Of a stretch of DNA of 64,000 nt, positions 9,293 to 17,102 are shown in pieces. Under the pieces are notes generated by a model that was given only the letters and a program-made list of their open reading frames with translations, was not told the DNA's origin and searched no databases. This stretch comes from Bacillota bacterium (lineage in GTDB: Bacteria > Bacillota > Clostridia > Acetivibrionales > DSM-1351): positions 62,001 through 126,000 of the forward strand of contig JAEWMS010000063.1 in NCBI GenBank assembly GCA_023393115.1, in the 5' to 3' direction. A program made the translations under genes and the position numbers. The stretch's first letter is position 1. Every line of letters starts with the position of its first letter.

Positions 9293-9587
9293 CTAATTTT
9301 ATAGGCTTTTTATGGAACTCATGGGTTGTAGTATTTATTGTGAAAAATTACTCAATATTTCCTCAAACCCGCATGAACTACCTATAATTAGCTGCCGAAG
9401 AAAACATTGTATACAGATCAGTTAAAAATGCATAAAAATTTGAGCTTGGGCTAAAATATTAAATGTAATCTCAAAAATTAGCGTTTTTTGGCAGTAAAAT
9501 ATATTAAAATCCTGATATTTATGTTTGTAAGTTAATACAAGTTGTGTTACGCTAATAGCAATTGCGAAAAAAATGGAGGGAATTTGT
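9293..9587 (+). promoter_or_regulatory. Long leader of mdh
   Basis: 295 bp without a gene. A TATAAT at 9383-9388 is the best -10 element, but its -35 is poor. At 9338-9355, TTGTGAA-N4-TACTCAA matches one half of a Rex operator perfectly and the other in five of seven positions, so redox control of mdh is possible but weakly supported. The mdh ribosome binding site GGAGGG is at 9575-9580. Confidence 0.35.
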
Positions 9588-10520
9588 ATGGGATATAAGG
9601 TAGCTATAATTGGCGCGGGATTCGTCGGAGCATCAGCAGCTTATGCTATGTCTATTAACAATTTAGTATCTGAGTTGGTATTAATTGATGTAAACAAGGA
9701 AAAAGCTTACGGAGAAGCTCTAGATATCAGCCATGGTTTATCGTTTGCAGGTCACATGAATGTATACTCAGGTGATTATGCTGATGTTAAGGATTGTGAT
9801 GTAATAGTTGTAACTGCAGGTGCGGCAAGAAAGCCAGGCGAAACTCGTTTGGATCTTGCAAAGAAAAACACTTCAATAATGAAGAGCATTGTTACTGAAC
9901 TTATGAAGCATTACAACAAGGGAGTAATTGTAAGCGTATCAAATCCTGTTGACGTTTTGGCATACATGACACAGAAGTGGTCAGGATTGCCTGCAAGCAA
10001 AGTTATTGGATCAGGTACTGTACTTGACAGTGCTAGATTCAGAACTCATATCAGCCAGGCTTTGGGCGTGGACATAGCTAACGTTCACGGTTATATCATG
10101 GGTGAGCACGGTGATTCACAGCTTCCAGTATGGAGCCAGACTCACATTGCAGGAACACAGTTCGATGCTTACATTAAAGCTAACGGCTTAAACATTAATA
10201 AGGATGAACTCTTTAATGAAGTTAAAGCTGCAGGTGCTACAATCATTAAGAATAAAGGAGCAACTTACTACGGTATTGCTCTTTCAATTAACAGAATAGT
10301 TGAATCAATATTGAAAGACTTCAACACTATTATGCCTGTTGGTACTGTTCTTGATGGACAATACGGAATAAAGGACGTATTGGTAAACGTTCCAACTATA
10401 GTTGGTGGCAGCGGAGCTGAAAAAGTTCTCGAATTAAATATCTCTGACGCAGAATTACAACTTCTGAGAGAATCTGCAGAAAAAGTTAGAGCAGTTATCA
10501 ATGAAGTTAAAGATATCTAA
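9588..10520 (+). CDS. mdh: NAD-dependent malate dehydrogenase of the LDH fold
   Basis: A 310-residue lactate/malate dehydrogenase family protein: Rossmann glycine motif GAGFVGAS (9-16), substrate Arg87, Arg150 and catalytic His174 in GEHGDS. The specificity residue (canonical 102) is decisive. LDHs read NQKPGETR there; this protein reads AARKPGETR, with Arg81 in place of Gln, which is the malate dehydrogenase state. It should interconvert oxaloacetate and malate with NADH. The malic enzyme gene follows directly, giving a malate shunt to pyruvate as described for Clostridium thermocellum. Start is ATG 9588 after GGAGGG; the ATG at 9573 overlaps that site. Automated labels may call it L-lactate dehydrogenase. 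Confidence 0.85.
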   Translation: MGYKVAIIGAGFVGASAAYAMSINNLVSELVLIDVNKEKAYGEALDISHGLSFAGHMNVYSGDYADVKDCDVIVVTAGAARKPGETRLDLAKKNTSIMKSIVTELMKHYNKGVIVSVSNPVDVLAYMTQKWSGLPASKVIGSGTVLDSARFRTHISQALGVDIANVHGYIMGEHGDSQLPVWSQTHIAGTQFDAYIKANGLNINKDELFNEVKAAGATIIKNKGATYYGIALSINRIVESILKDFNTIMPVGTVLDGQYGIKDVLVNVPTIVGGSGAEKVLELNISDAELQLLRESAEKVRAVINEVKDI

Positions 10521-10573
10521 TCAGTAATTGACAGAAAATGTCGAAAAGTTTTTGACAAAAATCAAGAAATAAC

Positions 10574-10602
10574 TTGTGAAACTTTTCACAATAGTGTAGA
10601 AT
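10574..10602 (+). promoter_or_regulatory. Rex-type redox operator overlapping promoter
   Basis: TTGTGAA-ACTT-TTCACAA at 10574-10591 is an exact match to the published Rex consensus TTGTGAA-N4-TTCACAA. The left arm doubles as a -35 (TTGTGA, 10574-10579), with a 17-bp spacer to the -10 TAGAAT (10597-10602). Rex is released from DNA at high NADH/NAD+, so malic enzyme transcription would rise when NADH accumulates. The rex gene itself is not in the window. Confidence 0.75.
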
Positions 10603-10606
10603 GGAT

Positions 10607-10650
10607 AAGGAACAGATAAATGATACTCAATTATTATTTATTTGTTCCTT
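10607..10650 (+). other. Stem-loop in the mdh-malic enzyme spacer
   Basis: AAGGAACA...TGTTCCTT with an extended AT stem (ATAAAT/ATTTAT, one bulge each side) and a loop of about 14 nt. No T-run follows (AAAACG comes next), so it is a poor terminator. It lies just after the Rex-controlled promoter and would be near the 5' end of that transcript, where it could protect the mRNA. Confidence 0.5.
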
Positions 10651-10713
10651 AAAACGCATAAGTAAGTATAAAGTATTTAAGATTTATTAATTAATCGTCT
10701 GGAGGATAAAGAA

Positions 10714-11889
10714 ATGGGAACTATTTACGAAGATTCACTTAAGGCGCACGAAGAGTGGGCAGGCAAAATAGAAGTAATATGTAAGGCTCCATTAAAGGAC
10801 AAGAGAGATCTTTCACTTGCATATTCACCAGGAGTTGCTCAGCCATGTCTCGAAATTCAGAAAGATGTTGAGAATTCATACAAATACACTAGAAGACACA
10901 ACATGGTAGCAGTTATCACTGACGGTACAGCTGTATTAGGTTTGGGAGACATCGGACCTGAAGCTGGTATGCCTGTTATGGAAGGTAAATGCTGTCTGTT
11001 TAAAACTTTTGGAGATGTTGATGCATTCCCTCTTTGTATTAAATCAAAAGATGTTGATACAATAGTTGAAACTGTTAAGTTACTTTCTGGAAGCTTTGGT
11101 GGTGTTAATCTCGAAGATATCGCTGCTCCAAGATGCTTTGAAATAGAAGAAAGATTAAAGAAGGAAACAGATATTCCTATATTCCACGATGACCAGCACG
11201 GTACTGCTATAGTTACTGCTGCAGGACTTATCAATGCATTAAAAGTTGTTGGTAAGAAAATGGAAGACATTTCAATAGTTGTAAACGGTGCTGGTGCTGC
11301 TGCTATAGCTATCACTAAGCTTCTCTTCTCAATGGGTCTCAGAAAAGTTGTACTTTGCGACACTAAGGGTGTTATATATGAAGGCAGAGACAACCTCAAT
11401 CCAATCAAGGCAGAAATGGCTAAGATAACTAACCTCGAGGGCAAGAGAGGTTCATTGAAGGATGTTATGGTAGGCGCAGACGTATTTATCGGAGTATCAG
11501 CTGCTAATCAGGTTACAAAGGAAATGGTTAAGTCAATGGCAAAGAATCCTATTATATTTGCTCAGGCTAACCCAACACCTGAAATTATGCCTGAAGATGC
11601 TCTTGAAGCTGGTGCTGCTGTTGTTGGTACAGGCCGTTCAGACTATCCAAACCAGGTTAACAACGTTCTTGCATTCCCAGGTATCTTCAGAGGTACTTTT
11701 GATGTAGGAGCTCGTGAAATAAATGATGAAATGAAGATCGCTGCTGCTTACGCAATAGCTGGTCTCGTTAGCGATTCAGAAAGAAATGCTGAATATGTAA
11801 TTCCTAATCCTTTCGATCCTAGAGTTGCAAAGGAAGTTGCAGCAGCAGTTGCTGAAGCGGCTAGAAAAACCGGAGTTGCAAGAAAGTAA
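10714..11889 (+). CDS. Malic enzyme (oxaloacetate-decarboxylating)
   Basis: A 391-residue short bacterial malic enzyme, without the C-terminal phosphotransacetylase-like domain of the long MaeB type. It oxidatively decarboxylates malate to pyruvate and CO2 with reduction of NAD(P)+. Visible motifs: SLAYSPGVA with the catalytic Tyr (about residue 36), FHDDQHGTA with metal-binding Asp residues (about 157), and the Rossmann motif NGAGAAA (about 191). The cofactor (NAD or NADP) cannot be read with confidence. Start ATG follows CTGGAGG. Together with mdh it moves reducing equivalents from NADH towards pyruvate-linked products, and a Rex site precedes it. Confidence 0.92.
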   Translation: MGTIYEDSLKAHEEWAGKIEVICKAPLKDKRDLSLAYSPGVAQPCLEIQKDVENSYKYTRRHNMVAVITDGTAVLGLGDIGPEAGMPVMEGKCCLFKTFGDVDAFPLCIKSKDVDTIVETVKLLSGSFGGVNLEDIAAPRCFEIEERLKKETDIPIFHDDQHGTAIVTAAGLINALKVVGKKMEDISIVVNGAGAAAIAITKLLFSMGLRKVVLCDTKGVIYEGRDNLNPIKAEMAKITNLEGKRGSLKDVMVGADVFIGVSAANQVTKEMVKSMAKNPIIFAQANPTPEIMPEDALEAGAAVVGTGRSDYPNQVNNVLAFPGIFRGTFDVGAREINDEMKIAAAYAIAGLVSDSERNAEYVIPNPFDPRVAKEVAAAVAEAARKTGVARK

Positions 11890-11920
11890 TTTCTTAACTT
11901 AAAGATATATAAAAAATATA

Positions 11921-11958
11921 AGGCTTCTGCGAAATATTGCAGAAGCCTATGTTTTTTT
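11921..11958 (+). terminator. Terminator between malic enzyme and GH2
   Basis: A perfect 10-bp stem AGGCTTCTGC / GCAGAAGCCT (11921-11948) with an 8-nt loop, followed by ATGTTTTTTT. It ends one base before the stop codon of the convergent GH2 gene. Confidence 0.88.
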
Positions 11959-14900
11959 CTACCGCTGAAACTGTATCCAGGCAATGTCAATGTTACTGCC
12001 CGGGAGGAAAATCAGGGATACCGTCTTTTTACCTGTTATGGTTTCCCCTAGAGGAAATACCGCACTGGTGTAATTCTCTGAACCCTCAACAAGTAAGGTT
12101 TTCAGGATTTTGTCATCCCCTTCAGAAAATACCAATTGAACTGAATTGACTGGAATGTCTGCCCTCCAGCTTAATGAAACACTGCTTGTACCAGTATCTC
12201 CAAAGTCCATATTTTCATATATAATTGATACGTTATTTCCTATATTCTCAATTGTGTTTCCGTTAATATTAAAGGTATCTCCGTATATAATGTCATACTC
12301 GGAAGCAGAGAGCTTCTGGAAAGCTTTTTCGTACTTTTTGAATATAAACCCCTTAACATGGACTTTTTGTCGAAATACCAGACACAGGGTGGTTACACCT
12401 CGAAGGCGTCGAGGGAGCTTGCAGGTCACTTCCTGGTAAGTGTTCCAGACAGATCCTTTGTCATAGAGAACAGTACAAAGACGTTCTCCATTTTCCATAG
12501 GCATACCCTCCCATATCTCAAAGGTGAAGGGTTCTTTCTCCAACGGGAACAAAGGTAAAGTAATTTCGTCAGAACCATAATGGCCGAAATCCACATCTTT
12601 AAAGCCTAAGTGGCTCTCACCGTGACGAAGGGTAGCAACGCCCCTTTCATTTCCATTGGTCAGTTCTACGTTGCTTGAATTATACAAACCGGCAGATACG
12701 AACTCGTAGGGATATATAAATGCTTTCCCCATACCTGTAATGCTTATAGCTTGCTGAGAAATAATAGACAAATGCTCAAGCCCGTTCTTTGCTCCGCAGC
12801 GGACAAAGACGTCACCATCACCTTTGGGTATCACCGTTGCGCTTCTTCTATCCTCTGCAATACTAAGACTTCCAAGAGGACTGTCTATACCGGCCGCATC
12901 GGTCAACCGCCAGTACAAGTCGCTGTAAGTCGCATTTTCGGGATATATACTCGCTGTAACAGTATAGTCGCTCACAGATAACTCAATTTTCCGTATTGGA
13001 GTATCACTGTCATCCAATGTGGCAGTAACATGAGGGCGGCAGCCACCATGCGCCTTGACAATGGCTAAAAGCCTGCCGTTGAAAAGTCTCCTGTTGTCAG
13101 TCCGATACTGGTCATAATCAGTAGAATCACCATTGTCCAATGACAGAAGCGTGCCGCCCTCCACAGCAACTGTGACCCGACAGTTTGCGTTCTCGACAAT
13201 ATTGTTATTTTCATCCACAGAAACAATGCTAACAAACACCAGCTCACCGAAGGTATCATACAGTAATTTAAGATTTTTTACATCTCCAAAGGAATGTTTG
13301 TATTCTTCAGCAATTACTTTGCCATTTTCATCATAGGCTACTGCGTGCAAGGTTCCTGGACTATAGGAAAGCTGCCAGTTTGTGATAAAACTATCCTCCA
13401 GAGAAACCACTCCTTTACTTACGTTGTTAAAAAACAACTCAATTTTTGGAGCATTTGAACAAACCCGTATGTCTATGAGCTGACCGGGTGAAAAATCCCA
13501 ATAGGGATATATATGTATCATCGGTGCTTCCTTATAATTGGTCCAGGCCGCTTGAAAAAGATAATAGGAATCCTTGGGGAACCCTGCGGTGTCAATATGT
13601 CCTAGATATGAGTTCTTGGTGTGGTATGGAGTTGGTTCACCCAAATGATCTTGTCCGACCCATATGAACTGACCCGGAGAATAGGGTGTATTAAGGTCGG
13701 TGATTATACAGGTTTCAACGTTTTTGGCACCCCAACTGGTAGTACTGTTACCAAGGGCCGAGCATTGCAGGTCATCATCAGCTAAAATTGACTTGCTGTG
13801 CGGGAAGTGATACACGCCCCGACTCTGTACCGTAGAACAGGTCTCGCCGCCAAAAATGATCCAATCAGGATGTTGAGTGTGGTGATCTTCATAAAGGGCC
13901 TCACCATAGTTGTAGCCGATGAGCTTAATAATATCCGCGCATTTCTGGGTGTTTTCCCAGGACATATAATTGGAGCAAAGAGTAACCGGAGCATGTCCTT
14001 TATAGTCATGGGTTTTAACCAATGATATGAGTCGTTGCATGGTATCAGCCCCGTTTACGGCGTCCAGGTGAGTATCAAAAATTTCGTTGCCTATACTCCA
14101 CAGGATGATTGATGGGTGGTTTCTGTCGCGACGTATCCAGGATGCCACATCTTTTTCGATCCAGTCCTCGAAAAAGCGAGAATAGTCATAAGTATTTTTA
14201 GGCTGTTTCCACATATCAAGAATTTCAGACATCACCAGAAAGCCCATCTCGTCAGCAATATCCATAAAAACTTTTGCAGGTGGGTTATGGGCAGTCCGAA
14301 GTGCATTCACCCCCATATTTTTAAGTAGGGTTAATTGCCTTCTTATAGCGTCAGGATATACAGCTGCCCCAAGTGAGCCTAAATCATGATGAAGACAAAC
14401 ACCCTTCAGTTTGATATGCCTTCCGTTAAGGAAAAAGCCTTTATCGGTGGTAAAGTCTATTGACCGGAAGCCAAAGCGTGTATACTCGGTATCAGTTACA
14501 ACACCGTCAACAAGCAGTTCTGAACGCAATGTGTAAAGGCAAGGGTTTTCAATATCCCATGGAATAATCTCATTATCAGGATCAAGTAGTGTATGTTTAA
14601 TCTCGTAAGGCTTACCCAAAGTCTCTACCTCGGAATCCGCCTCATAAAACCATCGGTTATTCTGCATACCGGTAGTAATGTAAATGCCATCAGAAATAAA
14701 ATGACAGGCGTTTTTGACTTTTAAAAAAACATCTCTATAGATTCCGGCACCGGTATACCAGCGGGAACACGGTGTTTTATAGTCAACTTTCATCAATATT
14801 TTATTGGAGCCTACTTCATGTAAAAAGTCGGTAATGTCAAATTCAAAGGCAGTATAACCATACTTCCATTCTCCCACATATCTGTCGTTGACATATAGCG

Positions 14901-15108
14901 TACTGTCCATATAAACTCCATCAAATCGTAGAAATAGGTGCTGCCCTTCTTTGAGAAAACTTGTATCAAGTTCCTTCTTGTACCAGCCTATCCCACTCTC
15001 GTACAGATTGCTAACATCAAAAATTAACCAATCGTGGGGCAGTTCTACAGGTTGAAAGTTAACAGGCTCTCCCTTGGCAAACTGCCATCCATCATTAAAT
15101 AGTTTCAT
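11959..15108 (-). CDS. GH2 glycoside hydrolase (beta-galactosidase/glucuronidase type)
   Basis: A 1049-residue family 2 enzyme: N-terminal sugar-binding domain (MKLFNDGWQFAKG..., about 1-170), Ig-like domain, TIM barrel, then a DUF4982-like segment (FNGRLLAIVKAHGG at about 680) and C-terminal beta domains. The acid/base Glu is in WSIGNEIFD (about residue 345) and the nucleophile Glu in FGGETC (about 435). No signal peptide, so it probably acts on imported oligosaccharides. The Ig-like domain looks short: only about 40 residues separate GIYITT from WDIENP. Start is the ATG at 15108, after GGAGG, in leader module copy C. Substrate is uncertain (galactoside, glucuronide or arabinoside). Confidence 0.82.
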   Translation of the reverse strand: MKLFNDGWQFAKGEPVNFQPVELPHDWLIFDVSNLYESGIGWYKKELDTSFLKEGQHLFLRFDGVYMDSTLYVNDRYVGEWKYGYTAFEFDITDFLHEVGSNKILMKVDYKTPCSRWYTGAGIYRDVFLKVKNACHFISDGIYITTGMQNNRWFYEADSEVETLGKPYEIKHTLLDPDNEIIPWDIENPCLYTLRSELLVDGVVTDTEYTRFGFRSIDFTTDKGFFLNGRHIKLKGVCLHHDLGSLGAAVYPDAIRRQLTLLKNMGVNALRTAHNPPAKVFMDIADEMGFLVMSEILDMWKQPKNTYDYSRFFEDWIEKDVASWIRRDRNHPSIILWSIGNEIFDTHLDAVNGADTMQRLISLVKTHDYKGHAPVTLCSNYMSWENTQKCADIIKLIGYNYGEALYEDHHTQHPDWIIFGGETCSTVQSRGVYHFPHSKSILADDDLQCSALGNSTTSWGAKNVETCIITDLNTPYSPGQFIWVGQDHLGEPTPYHTKNSYLGHIDTAGFPKDSYYLFQAAWTNYKEAPMIHIYPYWDFSPGQLIDIRVCSNAPKIELFFNNVSKGVVSLEDSFITNWQLSYSPGTLHAVAYDENGKVIAEEYKHSFGDVKNLKLLYDTFGELVFVSIVSVDENNNIVENANCRVTVAVEGGTLLSLDNGDSTDYDQYRTDNRRLFNGRLLAIVKAHGGCRPHVTATLDDSDTPIRKIELSVSDYTVTASIYPENATYSDLYWRLTDAAGIDSPLGSLSIAEDRRSATVIPKGDGDVFVRCGAKNGLEHLSIISQQAISITGMGKAFIYPYEFVSAGLYNSSNVELTNGNERGVATLRHGESHLGFKDVDFGHYGSDEITLPLFPLEKEPFTFEIWEGMPMENGERLCTVLYDKGSVWNTYQEVTCKLPRRLRGVTTLCLVFRQKVHVKGFIFKKYEKAFQKLSASEYDIIYGDTFNINGNTIENIGNNVSIIYENMDFGDTGTSSVSLSWRADIPVNSVQLVFSEGDDKILKTLLVEGSENYTSAVFPLGETITGKKTVSLIFLPGSNIDIAWIQFQR

Positions 15109-15140
15109 ATTAACCTCCATGAGCCGACATAGCGGCCACA
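15106..15140 (-). repeat. Hairpin unit plus fixed start module (copy C)
   Basis: On the minus strand a single hairpin unit, TGTGGCCGCTATGTCGGCTC (15140-15121), directly abuts ATGGAGGTTAATATG (15120-15106), whose last ATG starts the GH2 gene. The unit pairs GCCG with CGGC. It ends in GGCTC like the copies at 2258 and 21910. Confidence 0.7.
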
Positions 15141-15170
15141 AAATATTAATGAAAAATTGCTCACTCCCAA

Positions 15171-15199
15171 TCGCTATAAGGCGAATAAAGGAGGTTAAT
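15171..15199 (+). other. Orphan start module facing the plus strand
   Basis: Hairpin TCGCTATAAGGCGA followed by AATAAAGGAGGTTAATTGG. This resembles the hairpin plus GGAGGTTAATATG modules, but only an 18-codon reading frame follows, running into the 3' end of the convergent regulator gene. It may be a leftover of a lost gene. Confidence 0.35.
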
Positions 15200-15227
15200 T
15201 GGCCACAAATAGTAAGGACAATTATAT

Positions 15228-15249
15228 GTTAATACTTGTGTGTATTAAC
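15228..15249 (-). other. Inverted repeat over the regulator stop codon
   Basis: GTTAATAC-TTGTGT-GTATTAAC, a perfect 8-bp inverted repeat covering the 3' end of the GntR-LacI gene. No T-tract follows on the minus strand, so either a weak terminator or a protein-binding site is possible. Confidence 0.4.
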
Positions 15250-16332
15250 CTCTGAATCAGGAACTTCCCGTACAGAATTGCGGATTCGTAACTTCGGAGG
15301 GAACAGAACGCTTTTTCCCTCGGTACCATTAATTATTGACAATAGAAGATTGGCAGCAGCTTGGCCTAATTCTGCAGAAGGATGCTCTATGCTGGTAAGT
15401 GAGCTGACTTTCGCCAGCTCAGAATTATCTATACCAATTACAGACAGATCCTCCGGTACATTTTTACCAAATTGGCGTAAATAATCAATTAGTGTAAGGG
15501 CCAAATGATCATTAAAGCACATCGCTGCGGTGCAGGTGTTTAAAGATTCCATAAATGAACTTCCGCTGAGAACTTGATTTAGAGTTTCCTTTGAATACCA
15601 GAAAATATGTTCTTCCTGAATGGGGATACCGTATTCATTAAGTGCTTTAGCATAACCCAGATAACGTAAATGTCCTTGACGATTGATATGTGAAAAAATT
15701 CCGGAAATATTCCGGTGACCTTTACTTAGGAGATGCTGGGTTGCCATATACCCTGCGGCTACATCATCCAGTGCCACAAACGGGACTGACAGCTCAGGAT
15801 AATAGGAATCAATAAAAACAAAAGGAATCCGGCTTTGCATAATTGTATGATATAAATCGAGATTCACACATGGTAAAGCGCTTCTTGTCGGAACGATAAT
15901 AAGTCCGTCTACCTGGCGTTCCAGCATAAGCTGCAGTGATCTGGCTTCCATACCTACTGAATTGTTGGTTGATGATAACTGGACGGCATATCCCTCTTTT
16001 GAAAGAACACTCTCTATACCACGGACAATACTGGGAAATATATAGTTATCCAAATAAGTTGAAACTATTCCCACAGTCATTGAGCGCACCCCGGTTTTCA
16101 CAAGGCGGCGTTGTGACAGTCCTGAAATATAAGTGCCGCTGCCTTGAATCCTTGTAATAAGGCCTTGGTTTTCCAAAACCTCCAGTGCGCGTCGTACAGT
16201 TTGACGAGATACATGGAACTTTTCTCCTAGTTCAGTCTCTGACAAGAATTTATCATTTGGCTTAAAGACTTCATTTTTTATCTGCATTTCTGTCCATTCA
16301 ACAATATCCAAATACTTAGGGGTGGTAATCAT
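15229..16332 (-). CDS. GntR-LacI hybrid repressor (AraR-like)
   Basis: A 367-residue regulator. Residues about 1-70 form a GntR winged helix (LGEKFHVSRQTVRRALEVLENQGLI), joined by a short linker to a LacI/periplasmic-binding-type effector domain (about 80-355, SMTVGIVSTY ... TSIEHPSAELGQAAANLLL). This architecture is that of Bacillus AraR, which binds L-arabinose and represses arabinose and arabinan genes; related proteins sense other sugars. It is divergent from the importer at 17.1 kb. The long spacer holds an AraR-like palindrome (16464-16475), which suggests autoregulation. Start ATG 16332 follows AGAGAGG. Confidence 0.88.
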   Translation of the reverse strand: MITTPKYLDIVEWTEMQIKNEVFKPNDKFLSETELGEKFHVSRQTVRRALEVLENQGLITRIQGSGTYISGLSQRRLVKTGVRSMTVGIVSTYLDNYIFPSIVRGIESVLSKEGYAVQLSSTNNSVGMEARSLQLMLERQVDGLIIVPTRSALPCVNLDLYHTIMQSRIPFVFIDSYYPELSVPFVALDDVAAGYMATQHLLSKGHRNISGIFSHINRQGHLRYLGYAKALNEYGIPIQEEHIFWYSKETLNQVLSGSSFMESLNTCTAAMCFNDHLALTLIDYLRQFGKNVPEDLSVIGIDNSELAKVSSLTSIEHPSAELGQAAANLLLSIINGTEGKSVLFPPKLRIRNSVREVPDSEVNTHKY

Positions 16333-16463
16333 TAATAAACCTCTCTCTCAAACCCTGTCATTGGAAATTCAAATTAATATCCCTTGGTAACAGGAGCAAA
16401 TTTATTTAAAAGTATTTTTAATACTATAAAGGTATTATACAGCGTAGGTACAAGTGTGTAAAG

Positions 16464-16475
16464 TTGTAATTACAA
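16464..16475. promoter_or_regulatory. AraR-like operator candidate
   Basis: TTGTAATTACAA is a perfect 12-bp palindrome with the TTGTA-NN-TACAA core of the B. subtilis AraR operator (ATTTGTACGTACAAAT). Half-site-like GTACAA (16448-16453) and TTGTAC (16486-16491) flank it. It is about 130 bp upstream of the GntR-LacI gene. The assignment is by pattern only. Confidence 0.5.
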
Positions 16476-16607
16476 ATTGCATTGTTTTGTACTAAAAAGG
16501 TTAGAGAACATCAACAAATTGAGGTTTTATATAGAAAAAAATAAACTACTTAACATAAATTGTATGAGTACATATAAGCGTATTTATTTGTTATACTAAT
16601 TAATTAG

Positions 16608-16638
16608 ACAACATGTATTGTGATTCAATATATGTTGT
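16608..16638. other. 13-bp inverted repeat in the regulator/importer spacer
   Basis: ACAACATGTATTG (16608-16620) and CAATATATGTTGT (16626-16638) pair over 13 bp with one mismatch and a 5-nt spacer. No T-run follows on either side. It may be an operator or an RNA hairpin. Confidence 0.45.
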
Positions 16639-16701
16639 GCAAAATATATTCGGCTGATCTTTAATAATTTCAATAAAAATACTTTTATAGATATTAGTGT
16701 T

Positions 16702-16750
16702 TATTTAACATAGCAATTTTTACAAGTCAAATGACAATATAAACATATTA
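16702..16750 (-). promoter_or_regulatory. Promoter repeat, copy 1
   Basis: A 42-bp stretch (16709-16750) matches 21698-21739 at 38 of 42 positions. On the minus strand it carries -35 TTGACT (16730-16725), a 17-bp spacer and -10 TAAATA (16707-16702), pointing at the GntR-LacI gene about 370 bp away. Copy 2 sits in front of the AraC gene. Confidence 0.6.
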
Positions 16751-17102
16751 TTTGTTTTACAGAATTGATATTATCACATACAGAAGGGTTAATAATTAAG
16801 CTGTGTTTGGGGGACAAGTCTTTAGAAAAGAGTTTTATGCCTGCTTAGACCACTGTGTATAGGTCTTCGGAGGGATTTGCAAAAGATGCTCCAGAATATA
16901 ATTATTTTCGCCAAGTAACAGCAATACAAATATTAAAAATATAGTAAATATGAATAAAGCTGTAAATATTAATTTTTCTGGAGAGTACATCACTACTAAG
17001 GGAAAAAGCTTTATGCTGCTTATTAAAAGTTTGCTTTATTAATAATTCTAAATATCACCTGCATACAAAAAAATAAAAAATAAATGAAAAGGGGTGTCAC
17101 CT
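16751..17102 (+). other. Leader region of the first importer
   Basis: About 350 bp with no gene. It holds a small hairpin AGACC...GGTCT (16847-16866) followed by TTCGGAGGGA, and a T/A-rich stretch with imperfect direct repeats (AAGCTTTATGCTGCTTATTAA, AAGTTTGCTTTATTAA shortened forms) near 17010-17045. No riboswitch class was recognised. The spacer probably carries the importer promoter and a long 5' leader. Confidence 0.3.

Noticed and set aside
10539..10545. Spo0A box TGTCGAA between mdh and malic enzyme
   Set aside because: Single copy, not placed relative to a known promoter; a chance match is likely.
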